DNA of 15,686 nt from Methylomonas sp. (GCF_023228165.1 NZ_JALOBS010000056.1:1-15686); one strand, 5' to 3'. Shown: positions 1-8,024, counted from the stretch's first letter. The notes: generated by a model not told the origin, from the letters alone. Translations and numbers: made by a program.

Positions 1-106
1 CGTAAAATTAATTGCACCTATCGCGATGGAAGACGGCTTACGTTTCGCTATCCGTGAAGGTGGTCGTACCGTTGGTGCGGGTGTTGTTGCTTCTATCATT
101 GAGTAA
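1..106 (+). CDS. tuf: Elongation factor Tu, C-terminal end (partial)
   Basis: Only the last 34 codons are in the window, read from position 2 to the TAA at 104-106. The peptide ends in REGGRTVGAGVVASIIE, the highly conserved C-terminal strand of EF-Tu domain 3. EF-Tu is the GTPase that delivers aminoacyl-tRNA to the ribosomal A site. Its place directly before rpsJ fits the end of a str operon (rpsL-rpsG-fusA-tuf). Whether this is tufA or a second copy cannot be told from the fragment. Only 6 nt separate its stop from the rpsJ start, so tuf and the S10 cluster are probably transcribed together. Confidence 0.97.
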   Translation, partial: VKLIAPIAMEDGLRFAIREGGRTVGAGVVASIIE

Positions 107-112
107 TAAAAA

Positions 113-424
113 ATGGCTAATCAAACTATCCGTATCCAATTGAAAGCATTCGATCATAAATTGATTGATCAATCGGCGGGTGAAATTGTTGAAACAGCGA
201 AAAGAACCGGTGCCCAAGTTAAAGGCCCGATCCCGCTGCCAACAAGAAAAGAACGCTTCACGATATTGATATCCCCGCACGTAAATAAAGATGCGCGTGA
301 TCAGTATGAGTTGAGAACGTACAAGCGGCTGCTCGACATCGTCGAGCCAACCGATAAAACTGTAGATGCATTGATGAAGTTGGATCTTGCAGCTGGGGTT
401 GATGTTCAAATTAAGCTTAAATAA
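113..424 (+). CDS. rpsJ: 30S ribosomal protein S10
   Basis: The 103-residue product has the standard S10 length. It begins MANQTIRIQLKAFDHKLIDQ and contains the GPIPLPTRKERFTIL loop (about residues 38-52) that packs into the 30S head. In E. coli, S10 (NusE) also takes part in antitermination with NusB; that role is inferred here. No clear Shine-Dalgarno precedes the ATG: the only purine-rich stretch is in the last tuf codons, so translation may be coupled to tuf termination 6 nt upstream. The long 5' leader that carries L4 autoregulation of the S10 operon in E. coli is not present between tuf and this gene. Confidence 0.98.
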   Translation: MANQTIRIQLKAFDHKLIDQSAGEIVETAKRTGAQVKGPIPLPTRKERFTILISPHVNKDARDQYELRTYKRLLDIVEPTDKTVDALMKLDLAAGVDVQIKLK

Positions 425-453
425 AAGCTAGAAATATTTAGAGGAATTGGCAG

Positions 454-1104
454 ATGTCAATAGGTCTTGTTGGTCGTAAATGTGGTATGACCCGAATTTT
501 TTGTGAAGACGGTACTTCAGTGCCAGTAACAGTTTTGCACGTCGAATCAAACCGTGTGATTCAAGTGAAAAGTGTTGATAGCGATGGCTACCGAGCCGTT
601 CAAGTAGCGGCAGGTGATGTCAAGTCTTCGAAAGTTAATAAAGCTATGGCTGGTCATTATGCAGCAGCAAATGTAACGGCTGGTCGTGGCTTGTGGGAAT
701 TCAGATTAAAAGACGATGAAGGTGTTGAGTTATCTGCCGGTTCAGAATTGACTGTGAACGTCTTTGAAGCTGGTCAAACCATAGACGTTTCCGGTACCAG
801 TATCGGTAAAGGTTTTGCCGGCACGGTAAAAAGGCATAACTTTAGAACGCAGGATGCTACGCATGGTAACTCTAGATCGCATAGGGTTCCTGGTTCTAAC
901 GGTATGAACCAAACGCCGGGTCGGGTTTTTAAAGGTAAGAAAATGTGCGGTCAAATGGGAGCGGTTAAAACAACCGTTCAAAATTTGACGATACATGCCG
1001 TTGATGCCGAACGAAATTTGATCTTGGTAAAGGGCGCTGTTCCTGGTGCTAAAGGTGGCGACGTTGTTATTACGCCTGCAGTCAAAATGTTAAATAAAGG
1101 TTAA
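454..1104 (+). CDS. rplC: 50S ribosomal protein L3
   Basis: The 216-residue protein is slightly longer than the 209 residues of E. coli L3. L3 is an early assembly protein that binds 23S rRNA near the peptidyl transferase centre. The conserved segment NQTPGRVFKGKKMCGQMG lies at about 152-169; Gln153 corresponds to the glutamine methylated by PrmB in E. coli. The C-terminal VDAERNLILVKGAVPG motif is intact. The ATG at 454 follows a good GAGGA ribosome-binding site. The gene ends directly before the rplD start region. Confidence 0.98.
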   Translation: MSIGLVGRKCGMTRIFCEDGTSVPVTVLHVESNRVIQVKSVDSDGYRAVQVAAGDVKSSKVNKAMAGHYAAANVTAGRGLWEFRLKDDEGVELSAGSELTVNVFEAGQTIDVSGTSIGKGFAGTVKRHNFRTQDATHGNSRSHRVPGSNGMNQTPGRVFKGKKMCGQMGAVKTTVQNLTIHAVDAERNLILVKGAVPGAKGGDVVITPAVKMLNKG

Positions 1105-1107
1105 GTG

Positions 1108-1728
1108 ATGAGTCTGCAAATACCTGCAATCAGTAATCAAGGTACATCACAAGCATTAGATGTATCCGAATTGGTTTTTGGCCAAGATTTTAATGAAACC
1201 CTGGTTCATCAGCTAGTTGTCAAATACATGGCAGCAGCGAGAGCAGGCACGAAAGCGCAAAAAAATCGCGCCGCAGTAAGCGGTGGTGGCGCGAAACCTT
1301 TTAGACAAAAAGGAACAGGTCGTGCCCGCGCGGGTACTACTCGCAGCCCGATTTGGCGTACAGGTGGTGTGAATTTCGCGGCTCAGCCAAGATCTTTTGA
1401 TCAAAAATTAAATAAAAAAATGTATAAGGCCGGCATTCGGTCGATTTTCTCGGAATTGCTGAGACAAGATCGAATCGCAGTATGTGACGACATTATGCCT
1501 TCCTCGCCAAAAACCAAAGAGTTTCTTGCAAAAATTAAAGATATTGATGCAAAACGTATTTTGGTGGTTATTGAAGAATTAAATGAAAATTTAATTCTAG
1601 CGGCGAGAAATTTACCTTACATTGCTGTTGTAACTCCCACTAGTGTAGATCCGGTATCTTTGGTTTCAGCAGACAAGGTAATTGCAACAACTGCTGCACT
1701 AAAGCAGATTGAGGAGCGTTTAGCATGA
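1108..1728 (+). CDS. rplD: 50S ribosomal protein L4
   Basis: The product is a 206-residue L4. The globular part begins after a short N-terminal segment, and the basic extended loop that reaches the exit tunnel lies at about residues 53-90, including KPFRQKGTGRARAG and SPIWRTGG. A GTG codon at 1105 is in frame just before the ATG. I chose the ATG at 1108 because AAGG at 1097-1100 is then 7 nt upstream, a normal spacing. In E. coli L4 represses its own operon through the S10 leader, but that leader is not found before rpsJ here. The stop overlaps the rplW start (ATGA), indicating translational coupling. Confidence 0.97.
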   Translation: MSLQIPAISNQGTSQALDVSELVFGQDFNETLVHQLVVKYMAAARAGTKAQKNRAAVSGGGAKPFRQKGTGRARAGTTRSPIWRTGGVNFAAQPRSFDQKLNKKMYKAGIRSIFSELLRQDRIAVCDDIMPSSPKTKEFLAKIKDIDAKRILVVIEELNENLILAARNLPYIAVVTPTSVDPVSLVSADKVIATTAALKQIEERLA

Positions 1729-2024
1729 GTACTCAACAAATTAAGTTAGCCAGCATCATTTCTGCGCCAATTGTGTCAGAAAAAAGCGCTATAGTCGCCG
1801 ACAAAGGCAATCAATTTGTGTTTAAAGTTGCAAAAAATGCTACCAAATTACAAATTAAAAATGCGGTGGAAATGATGTTCGAAGTAAAGGTCGAATCTGT
1901 GCGCGTTTTAAATGTAAAAGGTAAAATCAAACGCTTTGGACGTACATTGGGTAAAAGATCGGATTGGAAGAAGGCATATGTCAGATTGCAATCTGGACAC
2001 AACATTGAATTAGCAACAGCTTAA
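1725..2024 (+). CDS. rplW: 50S ribosomal protein L23
   Basis: The 99-residue product matches L23, which lines the polypeptide exit tunnel and docks trigger factor and SRP. The docking motif IVSEKS is present near residues 16-21, with Glu19 corresponding to the trigger-factor contact Glu18 of E. coli. The basic loop GKIKRFGRTLGKR (about 65-77) reaches into the tunnel. The start codon overlaps the rplD stop by 4 nt, so the two are likely translationally coupled. Confidence 0.97.
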   Translation: MSTQQIKLASIISAPIVSEKSAIVADKGNQFVFKVAKNATKLQIKNAVEMMFEVKVESVRVLNVKGKIKRFGRTLGKRSDWKKAYVRLQSGHNIELATA

Positions 2025-2053
2025 TAAAAGATCAATAGGAGCGGTAGAAAAGC

Positions 2054-2881
2054 ATGGCTATTCTAAAATCTAAACCGACATCTCCGGGTTCTCGGTTTGT
2101 AGTGCGTGTAAAAAATAATGATTTGCATAAGGGTAAGCCATTTGCGCAACTACTAGACAAAAAAAGCAAATCTGGTGGTCGTAACAATACAGGTCGGATT
2201 ACAACCCGGCACGTTGGTGGTGGACATAAACAGTTCTACCGCATTATTGACTTTAAACGCAATAAAACTGAAATACCTGCTGTTGTTGAAAGAATTGAAT
2301 ATGATCCCAACAGAACAGCGAACATCGCTTTGGTTTTGTTTAAGGATGGTGAGCGTAGATATGTTATTGCTCCCAAAGGTATTGAAATTGGTCAGGAAAT
2401 AATTAGTGCAGAAACTGCGCCGGTGAAACCTGGAAATTGTATGCCGCTCCGGAATATGCCGCTGGGTACAACTATCCATTGTGTTGAATTAAAGCCGGGT
2501 AAAGGCGCGCAAATTGCGAGAAGTGCCGGGACATCGGTTCAATTAGTTGCAAAAGATGGTGCATACGTAACAATTCGCCTGCGTTCTGGTGAAATGCGTA
2601 AAGTACCGTCCGACTGCAAAGGTGTGGTCGGCGAGGTCTCTAATTCCGAGCATAACTTGATCTCGCTAGGTAAGGCCGGTGCCAAAAGATGGAGAGGTGT
2701 TCGCCCAACCGTAAGAGGTGTGGCGATGAACCCGGTTGATCATCCTCATGGTGGTGGTGAAGGTAGAACTTCGGGTGGTAGACACCCTGTTTCGCCTTGG
2801 GGTACACCTACTAAAGGTTACAAAACTCGCAAAAATAAACGTACTGACAATATGATTGTTAGACGCCGTAAGCAAAAATAA
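2054..2881 (+). CDS. rplB: 50S ribosomal protein L2
   Basis: The 275-residue protein is full length. L2 is needed for subunit association and the peptidyl transferase centre. The signature MNPVDHPHGGGEGRTSGG occurs at about 225-242; His230 aligns with the functionally important His229 of E. coli L2. The basic C-terminal tail KTRKNKRTDNMIVRRRKQK is intact. An AGGAG ribosome-binding site precedes the ATG. The gap to rplW is 29 nt and to rpsS 12 nt. Confidence 0.98.
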   Translation: MAILKSKPTSPGSRFVVRVKNNDLHKGKPFAQLLDKKSKSGGRNNTGRITTRHVGGGHKQFYRIIDFKRNKTEIPAVVERIEYDPNRTANIALVLFKDGERRYVIAPKGIEIGQEIISAETAPVKPGNCMPLRNMPLGTTIHCVELKPGKGAQIARSAGTSVQLVAKDGAYVTIRLRSGEMRKVPSDCKGVVGEVSNSEHNLISLGKAGAKRWRGVRPTVRGVAMNPVDHPHGGGEGRTSGGRHPVSPWGTPTKGYKTRKNKRTDNMIVRRRKQK

Positions 2882-2893
2882 GAGGTATAACTC

Positions 2894-3166
2894 GTGCCGC
2901 GTTCAATTAAAAAAGGTCCATTTATTGATCATCACTTGCTGAAGAAAGTAGAGGAAGCAGTGAGAGCAAATAACCGGAAACCGATTAAAACTTGGTCAAG
3001 AAGATCCATGATTAGCCCAGATATGTTGGGCCTGACCATAGCTGTGCACAATGGTAAACAGCACATTCCTGTTTTGATCTCGGAAAACATGGTTGGTCAT
3101 AAGTTAGGAGAGTTTTCGCCTACTAGAACTTATAAAGGCCATATTATTGATAAAAAATCGAGATAG
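2894..3166 (+). CDS. rpsS: 30S ribosomal protein S19
   Basis: The 90-residue product begins MPRSIKKGPFIDHHLLKKV, the typical S19 N-terminus, and ends with the EFSPTRTYKGH motif at about residues 74-84. S19 forms a complex with S13 in the 30S head and contacts A-site tRNA. Translation starts at GTG (2894), which is preceded by AGAGGT at suitable spacing; no ATG would give the conserved N-terminus. Confidence 0.97.
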   Translation: MPRSIKKGPFIDHHLLKKVEEAVRANNRKPIKTWSRRSMISPDMLGLTIAVHNGKQHIPVLISENMVGHKLGEFSPTRTYKGHIIDKKSR

Positions 3167-3174
3167 GAGTTAGT

Positions 3175-3507
3175 GTGGAAGTTTCAGCTAAATTGAGTAA
3201 TGCTCCACTATCTGCACAAAAAGCCAGATTAGTGGGTGATCAAATACGGGGATTGCCAGTTGAAAAGGCGCTTAATCTATTGAATTTTAGTTCAAAGAAA
3301 GCGGCGGCAATTATCAAGAAAATTCTCGAGTCTGCTATAGCAAATGCGGAGCACAATGAAAGTGCGGACGTTGATGAGTTGAGAGTATCAACAGTATATG
3401 TGAATGAAGGCCGAACCATGAAAAGGATCAGTGCCAGAGCTAAAGGACGTGCAAATCACATACTGAAAAGAACTTGTCACATAACAATTAAAGTAGCAGA
3501 AAGCTAA
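3175..3507 (+). CDS. rplV: 50S ribosomal protein L22
   Basis: The 110-residue product equals the length of E. coli L22. The segment LESAIANAEHN (about 51-61) is nearly invariant, and the exit-tunnel beta-hairpin EGRTMKRISARAKGRA is at about 79-94; changes in this hairpin give macrolide resistance in other bacteria. The start is the GTG at 3175, after TAGGAG. A GTG at 3173 is out of frame. Confidence 0.97.
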   Translation: MEVSAKLSNAPLSAQKARLVGDQIRGLPVEKALNLLNFSSKKAAAIIKKILESAIANAEHNESADVDELRVSTVYVNEGRTMKRISARAKGRANHILKRTCHITIKVAES

Positions 3508-3519
3508 TAGGGGTAGAAA

Positions 3520-4191
3520 ATGGGTCAAAAGGTTCATCCCACGGGCATACGCCTAGGGATTGTTAAAGATTGGACTTCCAGATGGTATGCAAATAGCCAG
3601 AATTACCCAATTCTTCTGTTACAAGATCTGAAAGTTCGCGAATATATTAAGAAAAAACTTGCTCACGCATCTGTAAGCAGAGTTCAGATTAATCGCCCTG
3701 CCAACAACGCTAATATCACCGTGCATACCGCGCGACCAGGTATTGTGATAGGTAAGAAAGGCGAGGATATCGATATCTTGAGACAAGATATTTCAGCCAT
3801 GATGGGAGTGCCCGTCCAGCTGAATGTCGAAGAAATCAGGAAGCCTGAGCTCGATGCTTATCTGGTTGCGGAAAGTATTGCTCAGCAATTAGAGAAGCGG
3901 ATCATGTACCGCAGAGCGATGAAAAGGGCAGTTACCAATACCATGCGCCTTGGTGCCGAGGGTATTAAAATTACTGTAGCCGGCCGTTTAAATGGTGCTG
4001 AAATTGCTCGTACCGAATGGTATAGAGAAGGTCGCGTTCCATTGCACACCCTGCGTGCCGATATCGATTACGGTACCGCTGAAGCTAAAACAACCTACGG
4101 TATCATCGGTATTAAAGTCTGGATATTCAAAGGTGAGGTGTTTGATATGGATGCGCATGCAGCTTCATTAAACTCCGATTCTAAAAAATAG
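3520..4191 (+). CDS. rpsC: 30S ribosomal protein S3
   Basis: The 223-residue protein is about ten residues shorter than E. coli S3 at the variable C-terminal tail. It starts MGQKVHPTGIRLGI. A type II KH RNA-binding domain follows, with its GKKG loop at residues 78-81, and then the conserved S3 C-terminal domain (AEGIKITVAGRLNGAEIAR). S3 forms part of the mRNA entry channel with S4 and S5. A GGGGT ribosome-binding site precedes the ATG. Confidence 0.98.
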   Translation: MGQKVHPTGIRLGIVKDWTSRWYANSQNYPILLLQDLKVREYIKKKLAHASVSRVQINRPANNANITVHTARPGIVIGKKGEDIDILRQDISAMMGVPVQLNVEEIRKPELDAYLVAESIAQQLEKRIMYRRAMKRAVTNTMRLGAEGIKITVAGRLNGAEIARTEWYREGRVPLHTLRADIDYGTAEAKTTYGIIGIKVWIFKGEVFDMDAHAASLNSDSKK

Positions 4192-4207
4192 TTGAAGGAA
4201 TAGAATA

Positions 4208-4621
4208 ATGCTTCAGCCAAAAAGAACAAAATTTCGTAAACAGCATACTGGTAGAAACAACGGTACAGCCCTTAGAGGGTCGTCCGTTAGTTTTGGCGAG
4301 TATGGATTAAAGTCAGTTAGTCGTGGTAGAATGACGGCCCGCCAAATTGAGGCGGCTCGTAGGGCAATCAGCCGCCACGTAAAGCGGGGCGGTAAAATTT
4401 GGATACGTGTTTTCCCTGATAAGCCTATTACCAAAAAACCATTAGAAGTTCGTATGGGTAAAGGTAAAGGTAGTGTAGAATACTGGGTTGCTCAAATTAA
4501 ACCAGGAACTATGTTGTTCGAAATAGAAGGCGTTTCTGAAGAGCTTGCGCGTGAAGCGTTTGATTTAGCAGCAGCGAAACTTCCTGTTAAGACAACATTT
4601 TCTGCACGGACAATAATGTAA
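4208..4621 (+). CDS. rplP: 50S ribosomal protein L16
   Basis: The 137-residue product is full length and begins MLQPKRTKFRKQHTGRN. L16 binds 23S rRNA near the A site and helps position tRNA. The segment PLEVRMGKGKGSVEYW is intact; Arg82 corresponds to the arginine hydroxylated in E. coli L16. The ribosome-binding site is GAAGGA. The stop codon TAA shares its last A with the rpmC start (TAATG), so the genes overlap by one base. Confidence 0.98.
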   Translation: MLQPKRTKFRKQHTGRNNGTALRGSSVSFGEYGLKSVSRGRMTARQIEAARRAISRHVKRGGKIWIRVFPDKPITKKPLEVRMGKGKGSVEYWVAQIKPGTMLFEIEGVSEELAREAFDLAAAKLPVKTTFSARTIM

Positions 4622-4812
4622 TGAAAGCGACAGAATTAAGAAATAAAACAAAAGATGAGTTAATGGCCAATCTTTTGGAGTTGGCTCGTGAGCAATTTAA
4701 TTTGCGTATGCAAAAAGGCGCGGGTCAACAGATCAGGTCTAGCCAAGTAAAGCAGGTGAGACGCGATATAGCTCGTATCAATACTGTTTTAGGCGAAAAG
4801 GCGAGAGTCTAA
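4621..4812 (+). CDS. rpmC: 50S ribosomal protein L29
   Basis: This 63-residue, mostly helical protein matches L29. The conserved motifs are ELRNKTKDEL near the start, LLELAREQFNLRMQK (about 18-32) and QVKQVRRDIARINT (about 42-55). L29 sits at the tunnel exit beside L23. There is no strong ribosome-binding site, and the start overlaps the rplP stop by one base, which suggests translation by reinitiation. Confidence 0.97.
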   Translation: MKATELRNKTKDELMANLLELAREQFNLRMQKGAGQQIRSSQVKQVRRDIARINTVLGEKARV

Positions 4813-4814
4813 CT

Positions 4815-5078
4815 ATGAATGAGAAAGCAGAGAAAATCCGTACAGTAACCGGTCGCGTTGTTAGCAACAAAATGGACAAAACCGTTTCAGTTCTAGTGGA
4901 ACGATTGGTGAAGCACCCTGTTTACGGTAAATATGTTAAACGCTCGACCAAGTTTTTAGTACATGACGAAAATAACCAATGCAATGAAGGCGATATTGTA
5001 TCGATTGCTTCTTGTCGTCCTTTGTCCAAAAACAAAACATTTAAATTAGTAGAAGTGCTTGAAGCTTCTAACAGATAA
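4815..5078 (+). CDS. rpsQ: 30S ribosomal protein S17
   Basis: The 87-residue OB-fold protein carries GRVVSNKMDKTVSVLVER and HPVYGKYVKRSTKFLVHDE, the S17 hallmarks, followed by GDIVSIASCRPLSKNKTFKLVE. S17 is a primary binder of the 16S rRNA 5' domain. The ATG at 4815 lies 2 nt after the rpmC stop, with GCGAGAG upstream. It is the last gene of the S10 cluster. Confidence 0.97.
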   Translation: MNEKAEKIRTVTGRVVSNKMDKTVSVLVERLVKHPVYGKYVKRSTKFLVHDENNQCNEGDIVSIASCRPLSKNKTFKLVEVLEASNR

Positions 5079-5106
5079 TTAATTCGAATTTAGTTGGGAA
5101 TTTAAA

Positions 5107-5475
5107 ATGATTCAGATGCAAACTAGCCTTGACGTTGCCGACAATAGCGGTGCAAAAAAGGTCATGTGTATCAAAGTATTAGGTGGCTCACATAGGCGCT
5201 ACGCTGGTATAGGCGATATTATAAAGGTCAGCGTAAAGGATGCTATGCCACGCACCCGGGTTAAAAAGGGCGAAGTATATAATGCCCTTGTAGTAAGAAC
5301 CCGAAAAGGCGTGCGTAGAGCTGACGGTTCTGTTATTCGTTTCGATGGCAATGCCGCCGTAATTTTAAACAACCAACTTCAGCCCATTGGTACCCGTATA
5401 TTTGGACCAGTTACAAGGGAATTAAGAGGAGATAAATTTATGAAAATTATCTCACTGGCTCCAGAAGTACTTTAA
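5107..5475 (+). CDS. rplN: 50S ribosomal protein L14
   Basis: The 122-residue product begins MIQMQTSLDVADNSGAKKVM and ends FMKIISLAPEVL, both near-invariant in L14. L14 is at the subunit interface, forming bridges to 16S rRNA, and is the docking site for the silencing factor RsfS. It is the first gene of the spc cluster. In E. coli a promoter lies just before this gene; here the 28-nt gap shows no convincing one. Confidence 0.98.
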   Translation: MIQMQTSLDVADNSGAKKVMCIKVLGGSHRRYAGIGDIIKVSVKDAMPRTRVKKGEVYNALVVRTRKGVRRADGSVIRFDGNAAVILNNQLQPIGTRIFGPVTRELRGDKFMKIISLAPEVL

Positions 5476-5490
5476 TTATTGGGTATCAAA

Positions 5491-5808
5491 ATGCAAAAAA
5501 TTAAACAAGGCGATGAAGTCATCGTGATTGTAGGGAAAGACAAAGGCAAGCTAGGGAAGGTCGTAAAGATTTTGAACGACAAAAAGTTATTGGTAGAAGG
5601 TATCAATACAGTCAAAAAACACCAAAAAGGAAATCCAAACCTAGGTGTTTCTGGCGGCATTGTTGAAAAAGATATGCCTGTCGATATTTCAAACGTGGCT
5701 TTATTCAATCCTAAGACTAAAAAAGCAGATCGTGTAGGGTTTAGAATTCTGGAAGACGGAAAAAAAGTCAGATTTTTTAAATCAACTAATGATGTTGTTG
5801 GTCTATAA
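5491..5808 (+). CDS. rplX: 50S ribosomal protein L24
   Basis: From the ATG at 5491 the product has 105 residues, the usual L24 length, starting MQKIKQGDEVIVIVGKDKGK. The KOW motif covers about residues 5-32, and KKVRFFKS lies near the C-terminus. An in-frame TTG at 5479 would add four residues but has no ribosome-binding site; GGG at 5481-5483 is well placed for the ATG. L24 initiates 50S assembly at the 5' end of 23S rRNA. Confidence 0.97.
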   Translation: MQKIKQGDEVIVIVGKDKGKLGKVVKILNDKKLLVEGINTVKKHQKGNPNLGVSGGIVEKDMPVDISNVALFNPKTKKADRVGFRILEDGKKVRFFKSTNDVVGL

Positions 5809-5820
5809 GGTAATTGAGCT

Positions 5821-6360
5821 ATGGCTAGACTAGAATCAAAATACAAAAGTGAAATTGTTCAGGCAATGCAAGAGCAATTTGGTTATAAATCAATCATGCA
5901 AGTACCTAAGCTCTCAAAAATTACTTTGAATATGGGTGTCGGGGAAGCAATTGCTGATAAGAAAATTCTCCAATCTGCTGTTGCTGATATGGAAAAAATC
6001 GCAGGCCAAAAGGCGGTTGTTACCTTATCAAGAAAATCGATCGCTGGGTTTAAAATTCGCGATGACATGCCAATCGGTTGCAAGGTAACTTTACGTGGCG
6101 AGAAAATGTATGAGTTTTTCGATAGGCTGATTACTATTGCGATTCCGCGTATACGTGACTTTAGAGGGATGAGTTCCAAAAGTTTTGATGGGCGTGGTAA
6201 CTATTCTATGGGCATAAAAGAACAAATAATTTTCCCAGAGATAGACTATGACAAAATAGACGCTCTGCGTGGTATGGATATTTGCATCACTACAACAGCC
6301 AAATCTGATGAAGAAGGGCTGGCGTTGCTGAAGCAATTTAATTTTCCATTCAAAAACTAA
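5821..6360 (+). CDS. rplE: 50S ribosomal protein L5
   Basis: The 179-residue protein equals the E. coli length. Recognisable segments are PKLSKITLNMGVGEAIADKK (29-48), the AGQKAVVTLSRKSIAGFKIR region (61-80) and RDFRGMSSKSFDGRGNYSMG (about 111-130). L5 binds 5S rRNA with L18 and L25 and bridges to the 30S head through S13. In E. coli, S8 represses the spc operon by binding near the L5 start; no obvious S8-site hairpin is seen in the 12-nt gap here. Confidence 0.98.
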   Translation: MARLESKYKSEIVQAMQEQFGYKSIMQVPKLSKITLNMGVGEAIADKKILQSAVADMEKIAGQKAVVTLSRKSIAGFKIRDDMPIGCKVTLRGEKMYEFFDRLITIAIPRIRDFRGMSSKSFDGRGNYSMGIKEQIIFPEIDYDKIDALRGMDICITTTAKSDEEGLALLKQFNFPFKN

Positions 6361-6371
6361 GGGCGACGGAT

Positions 6372-6677
6372 ATGGCAAAAAAATCAATGATTGCGCGTGA
6401 AGTTAAGCGTGCAAACTTAATCAAAAAATATCAAGCAAAAAGAAACGCTTTAAAAGAAATTATTAGATCGCCTAATGCTTCTTATGAAGAAAAGGAAACT
6501 GCTCAACTTCAATTACAAAAGTTACCAAGAGATTCAAGTAAATCCAGATTGCGTAATCGTTGTAACCTAACGGGTCGTCCGCACGGTTATTACAGAAAAT
6601 TCGGTCTAAGCCGGAATAAACTGAGAGAAGCCACTATGCGTGGTGATGTACCTGGTGTAACCAAGGCCAGCTGGTAA
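6372..6677 (+). CDS. rpsN: 30S ribosomal protein S14, zinc-free long form
   Basis: The 101-residue product is the long S14 type without the CxxC zinc-binding pairs; only one cysteine (in RNRCNLTGRPHGYYRKFGLS) is present. It begins MAKKSMIAREVKR and ends GVTKASW. S14 is essential for assembly of the 30S head. It lies 11 nt after rplE, the usual spc order. Confidence 0.98.
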   Translation: MAKKSMIAREVKRANLIKKYQAKRNALKEIIRSPNASYEEKETAQLQLQKLPRDSSKSRLRNRCNLTGRPHGYYRKFGLSRNKLREATMRGDVPGVTKASW

Positions 6678-6707
6678 TTCTGTTCCTTACGTTTTTGGAG
6701 AATATTA

Positions 6708-7103
6708 ATGAGCATGACAGATCCAATTGCAGATATGTTGACCAGAATTAGAAATGGTCAATCTGCAGGTAAAAAAAGTGTAAAAATGCCTTCCTCTAAG
6801 CTAAAACTAGCTATTGCGAAAGTATTAAAAGATGAAGGGTATATAACCGATTTTAATGCAGAACAAAACGGCAATCACATGGAAATGACGGTTGAATTGA
6901 AATATTTCAATGGAGTACCCGTAATTGAAAATGTGAAAAGAGTAAGTCGTCCAGGTTTGCGTATTTATAAATCGAAAGACGAATTGCCAAAAGTACTGGG
7001 TGGTTTAGGAATTGCGATAGTTTCTACTTCCAATGGTGTCATGACAGATCGTGCTGCACGTGCTATTGGGCATGGCGGCGAAGTGATTTGCACAGTTTGC
7101 TAA
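6708..7103 (+). CDS. rpsH: 30S ribosomal protein S8
   Basis: The 131-residue protein begins MSMTDPIADMLTRIRNGQ and contains the C-terminal STSNGVMTDRAARAIGHGGE signature (about 106-125), which binds 16S rRNA helix 21. S8 is a primary assembly protein and the known feedback repressor of the spc operon in E. coli; repression here is inferred only from family knowledge. A TTGGAG ribosome-binding site lies upstream of the ATG. Confidence 0.98.
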   Translation: MSMTDPIADMLTRIRNGQSAGKKSVKMPSSKLKLAIAKVLKDEGYITDFNAEQNGNHMEMTVELKYFNGVPVIENVKRVSRPGLRIYKSKDELPKVLGGLGIAIVSTSNGVMTDRAARAIGHGGEVICTVC

Positions 7104-7118
7104 GGCTTAGGAGATAGT

Positions 7119-7652
7119 ATGTCAAGAGTAGCAAATGCTCCTATTACAGTACCATCGGGCGTTGATGTAAAAGTCGATGGAAATTTGATGATAGTGAAAG
7201 GCAAGTTGGGTGAATTATCTTTTGGTCTTCACGAGGCTGTAAAGCTGGATATAGCTCAAGGTGAAATCAAAATCGTTTGGGACGAAAGCGCAAAAAATGC
7301 AAAAGCGTTCGCTGGCACGGCAAGGGCATCAATTAACAATATGGTTAAAGGCGTGTCTGAAGGATTTGTTAAAAAAATGCTTTTGGTTGGCGTTGGTTAC
7401 CGAGCTCAAGTTAAGGGTGACTTATTAACGTTATCGCTTGGTTATTCTAATCCGGTTGAATATACGGTCCCGGATGGAGTGACTGTAGAGCTGCCTTCTC
7501 AAACCGAACTTCTCGTCAAAGGTAGCGATAAACAAAAAGTTGGACAAGTTGCATCAGAGATAAGATCTTTCCGTCCGCCCGAGCCTTATAAAGGTAAGGG
7601 TGTTAGATTAGCTGATGAATATGTCGCTCGCAAAGAAGCCAAGAAAAAATAG
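7119..7652 (+). CDS. rplF: 50S ribosomal protein L6
   Basis: The 177-residue product has the two tandem L6 domains. The KKMLLVGVGYRAQVKGDLL stretch marks the start of the second domain (about 85-103), and the PPEPYKGKGVRLADE signature is near residue 153-167. L6 lies near the factor-binding site at the base of the L7/L12 stalk. A TTAGGAGA ribosome-binding site precedes the ATG. Confidence 0.98.
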   Translation: MSRVANAPITVPSGVDVKVDGNLMIVKGKLGELSFGLHEAVKLDIAQGEIKIVWDESAKNAKAFAGTARASINNMVKGVSEGFVKKMLLVGVGYRAQVKGDLLTLSLGYSNPVEYTVPDGVTVELPSQTELLVKGSDKQKVGQVASEIRSFRPPEPYKGKGVRLADEYVARKEAKKK

Positions 7653-7660
7653 GTAAACAG

Positions 7661-8014
7661 ATGGATAAAAAGTCCGCTAGATTGAAAAGAGCTTTGAAAT
7701 TACGTTGCAAAATTAAAAAGCAAGAAGTTAATAGATTAACCATTCATAGAACGTCTCAACACATTTATGCACAAGTATTAAGTGTGGATGGAAAGGCGAC
7801 ATTGGCTGCTGCGTCAACTTTAGAAGTTGGCATAAAAACCGCTGTCAAGAATACAAGTAACGTCAATGCAGCAATGGAAGTCGGAAAGCAAATTGCCGAA
7901 AAAGCAATTGCCGCTGGTGTTACTCACGTAGCATTCGATCGTTCAGGTTTTAAATATCATGGCCGCGTAAAGGCATTGGCTGATGCTGCACGTGAAGCTG
8001 GATTGAAGTTTTAG
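7661..8014 (+). CDS. rplR: 50S ribosomal protein L18
   Basis: The 117-residue product matches L18, which binds 5S rRNA and brings it into the 50S subunit with L5. It has a basic N-terminal tail (SARLKRALKLRCKIKK), the RLTIHRTSQHIYAQVLS strand region (25-41) and the C-terminal FDRSGFKYHGRVKALADAAR motif (93-112). It begins 8 nt after rplF. Confidence 0.98.
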   Translation: MDKKSARLKRALKLRCKIKKQEVNRLTIHRTSQHIYAQVLSVDGKATLAAASTLEVGIKTAVKNTSNVNAAMEVGKQIAEKAIAAGVTHVAFDRSGFKYHGRVKALADAAREAGLKF

Positions 8015-8024
8015 GGGAAATAGA

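Noticed and set aside
5041..5106. Possible spc promoter before rplN (GATAAT at 5074-5079) and palindrome AATTCGAATT
   Set aside because: No acceptable -35 at 16-18 nt from GATAAT, and a 10-nt palindrome is easily formed by chance in such AT-rich DNA.
5800..5830. S8-binding repressor site at the rplX-rplE junction, as in E. coli
   Set aside because: The 12-nt gap and neighbouring codons show no helix-21-like hairpin that I can support by eye.
5470..5860. Minus-strand frame of 124 residues opposite rplX
   Set aside because: It is antisense to L24, which is clearly the real gene; composition follows the complementary codons.
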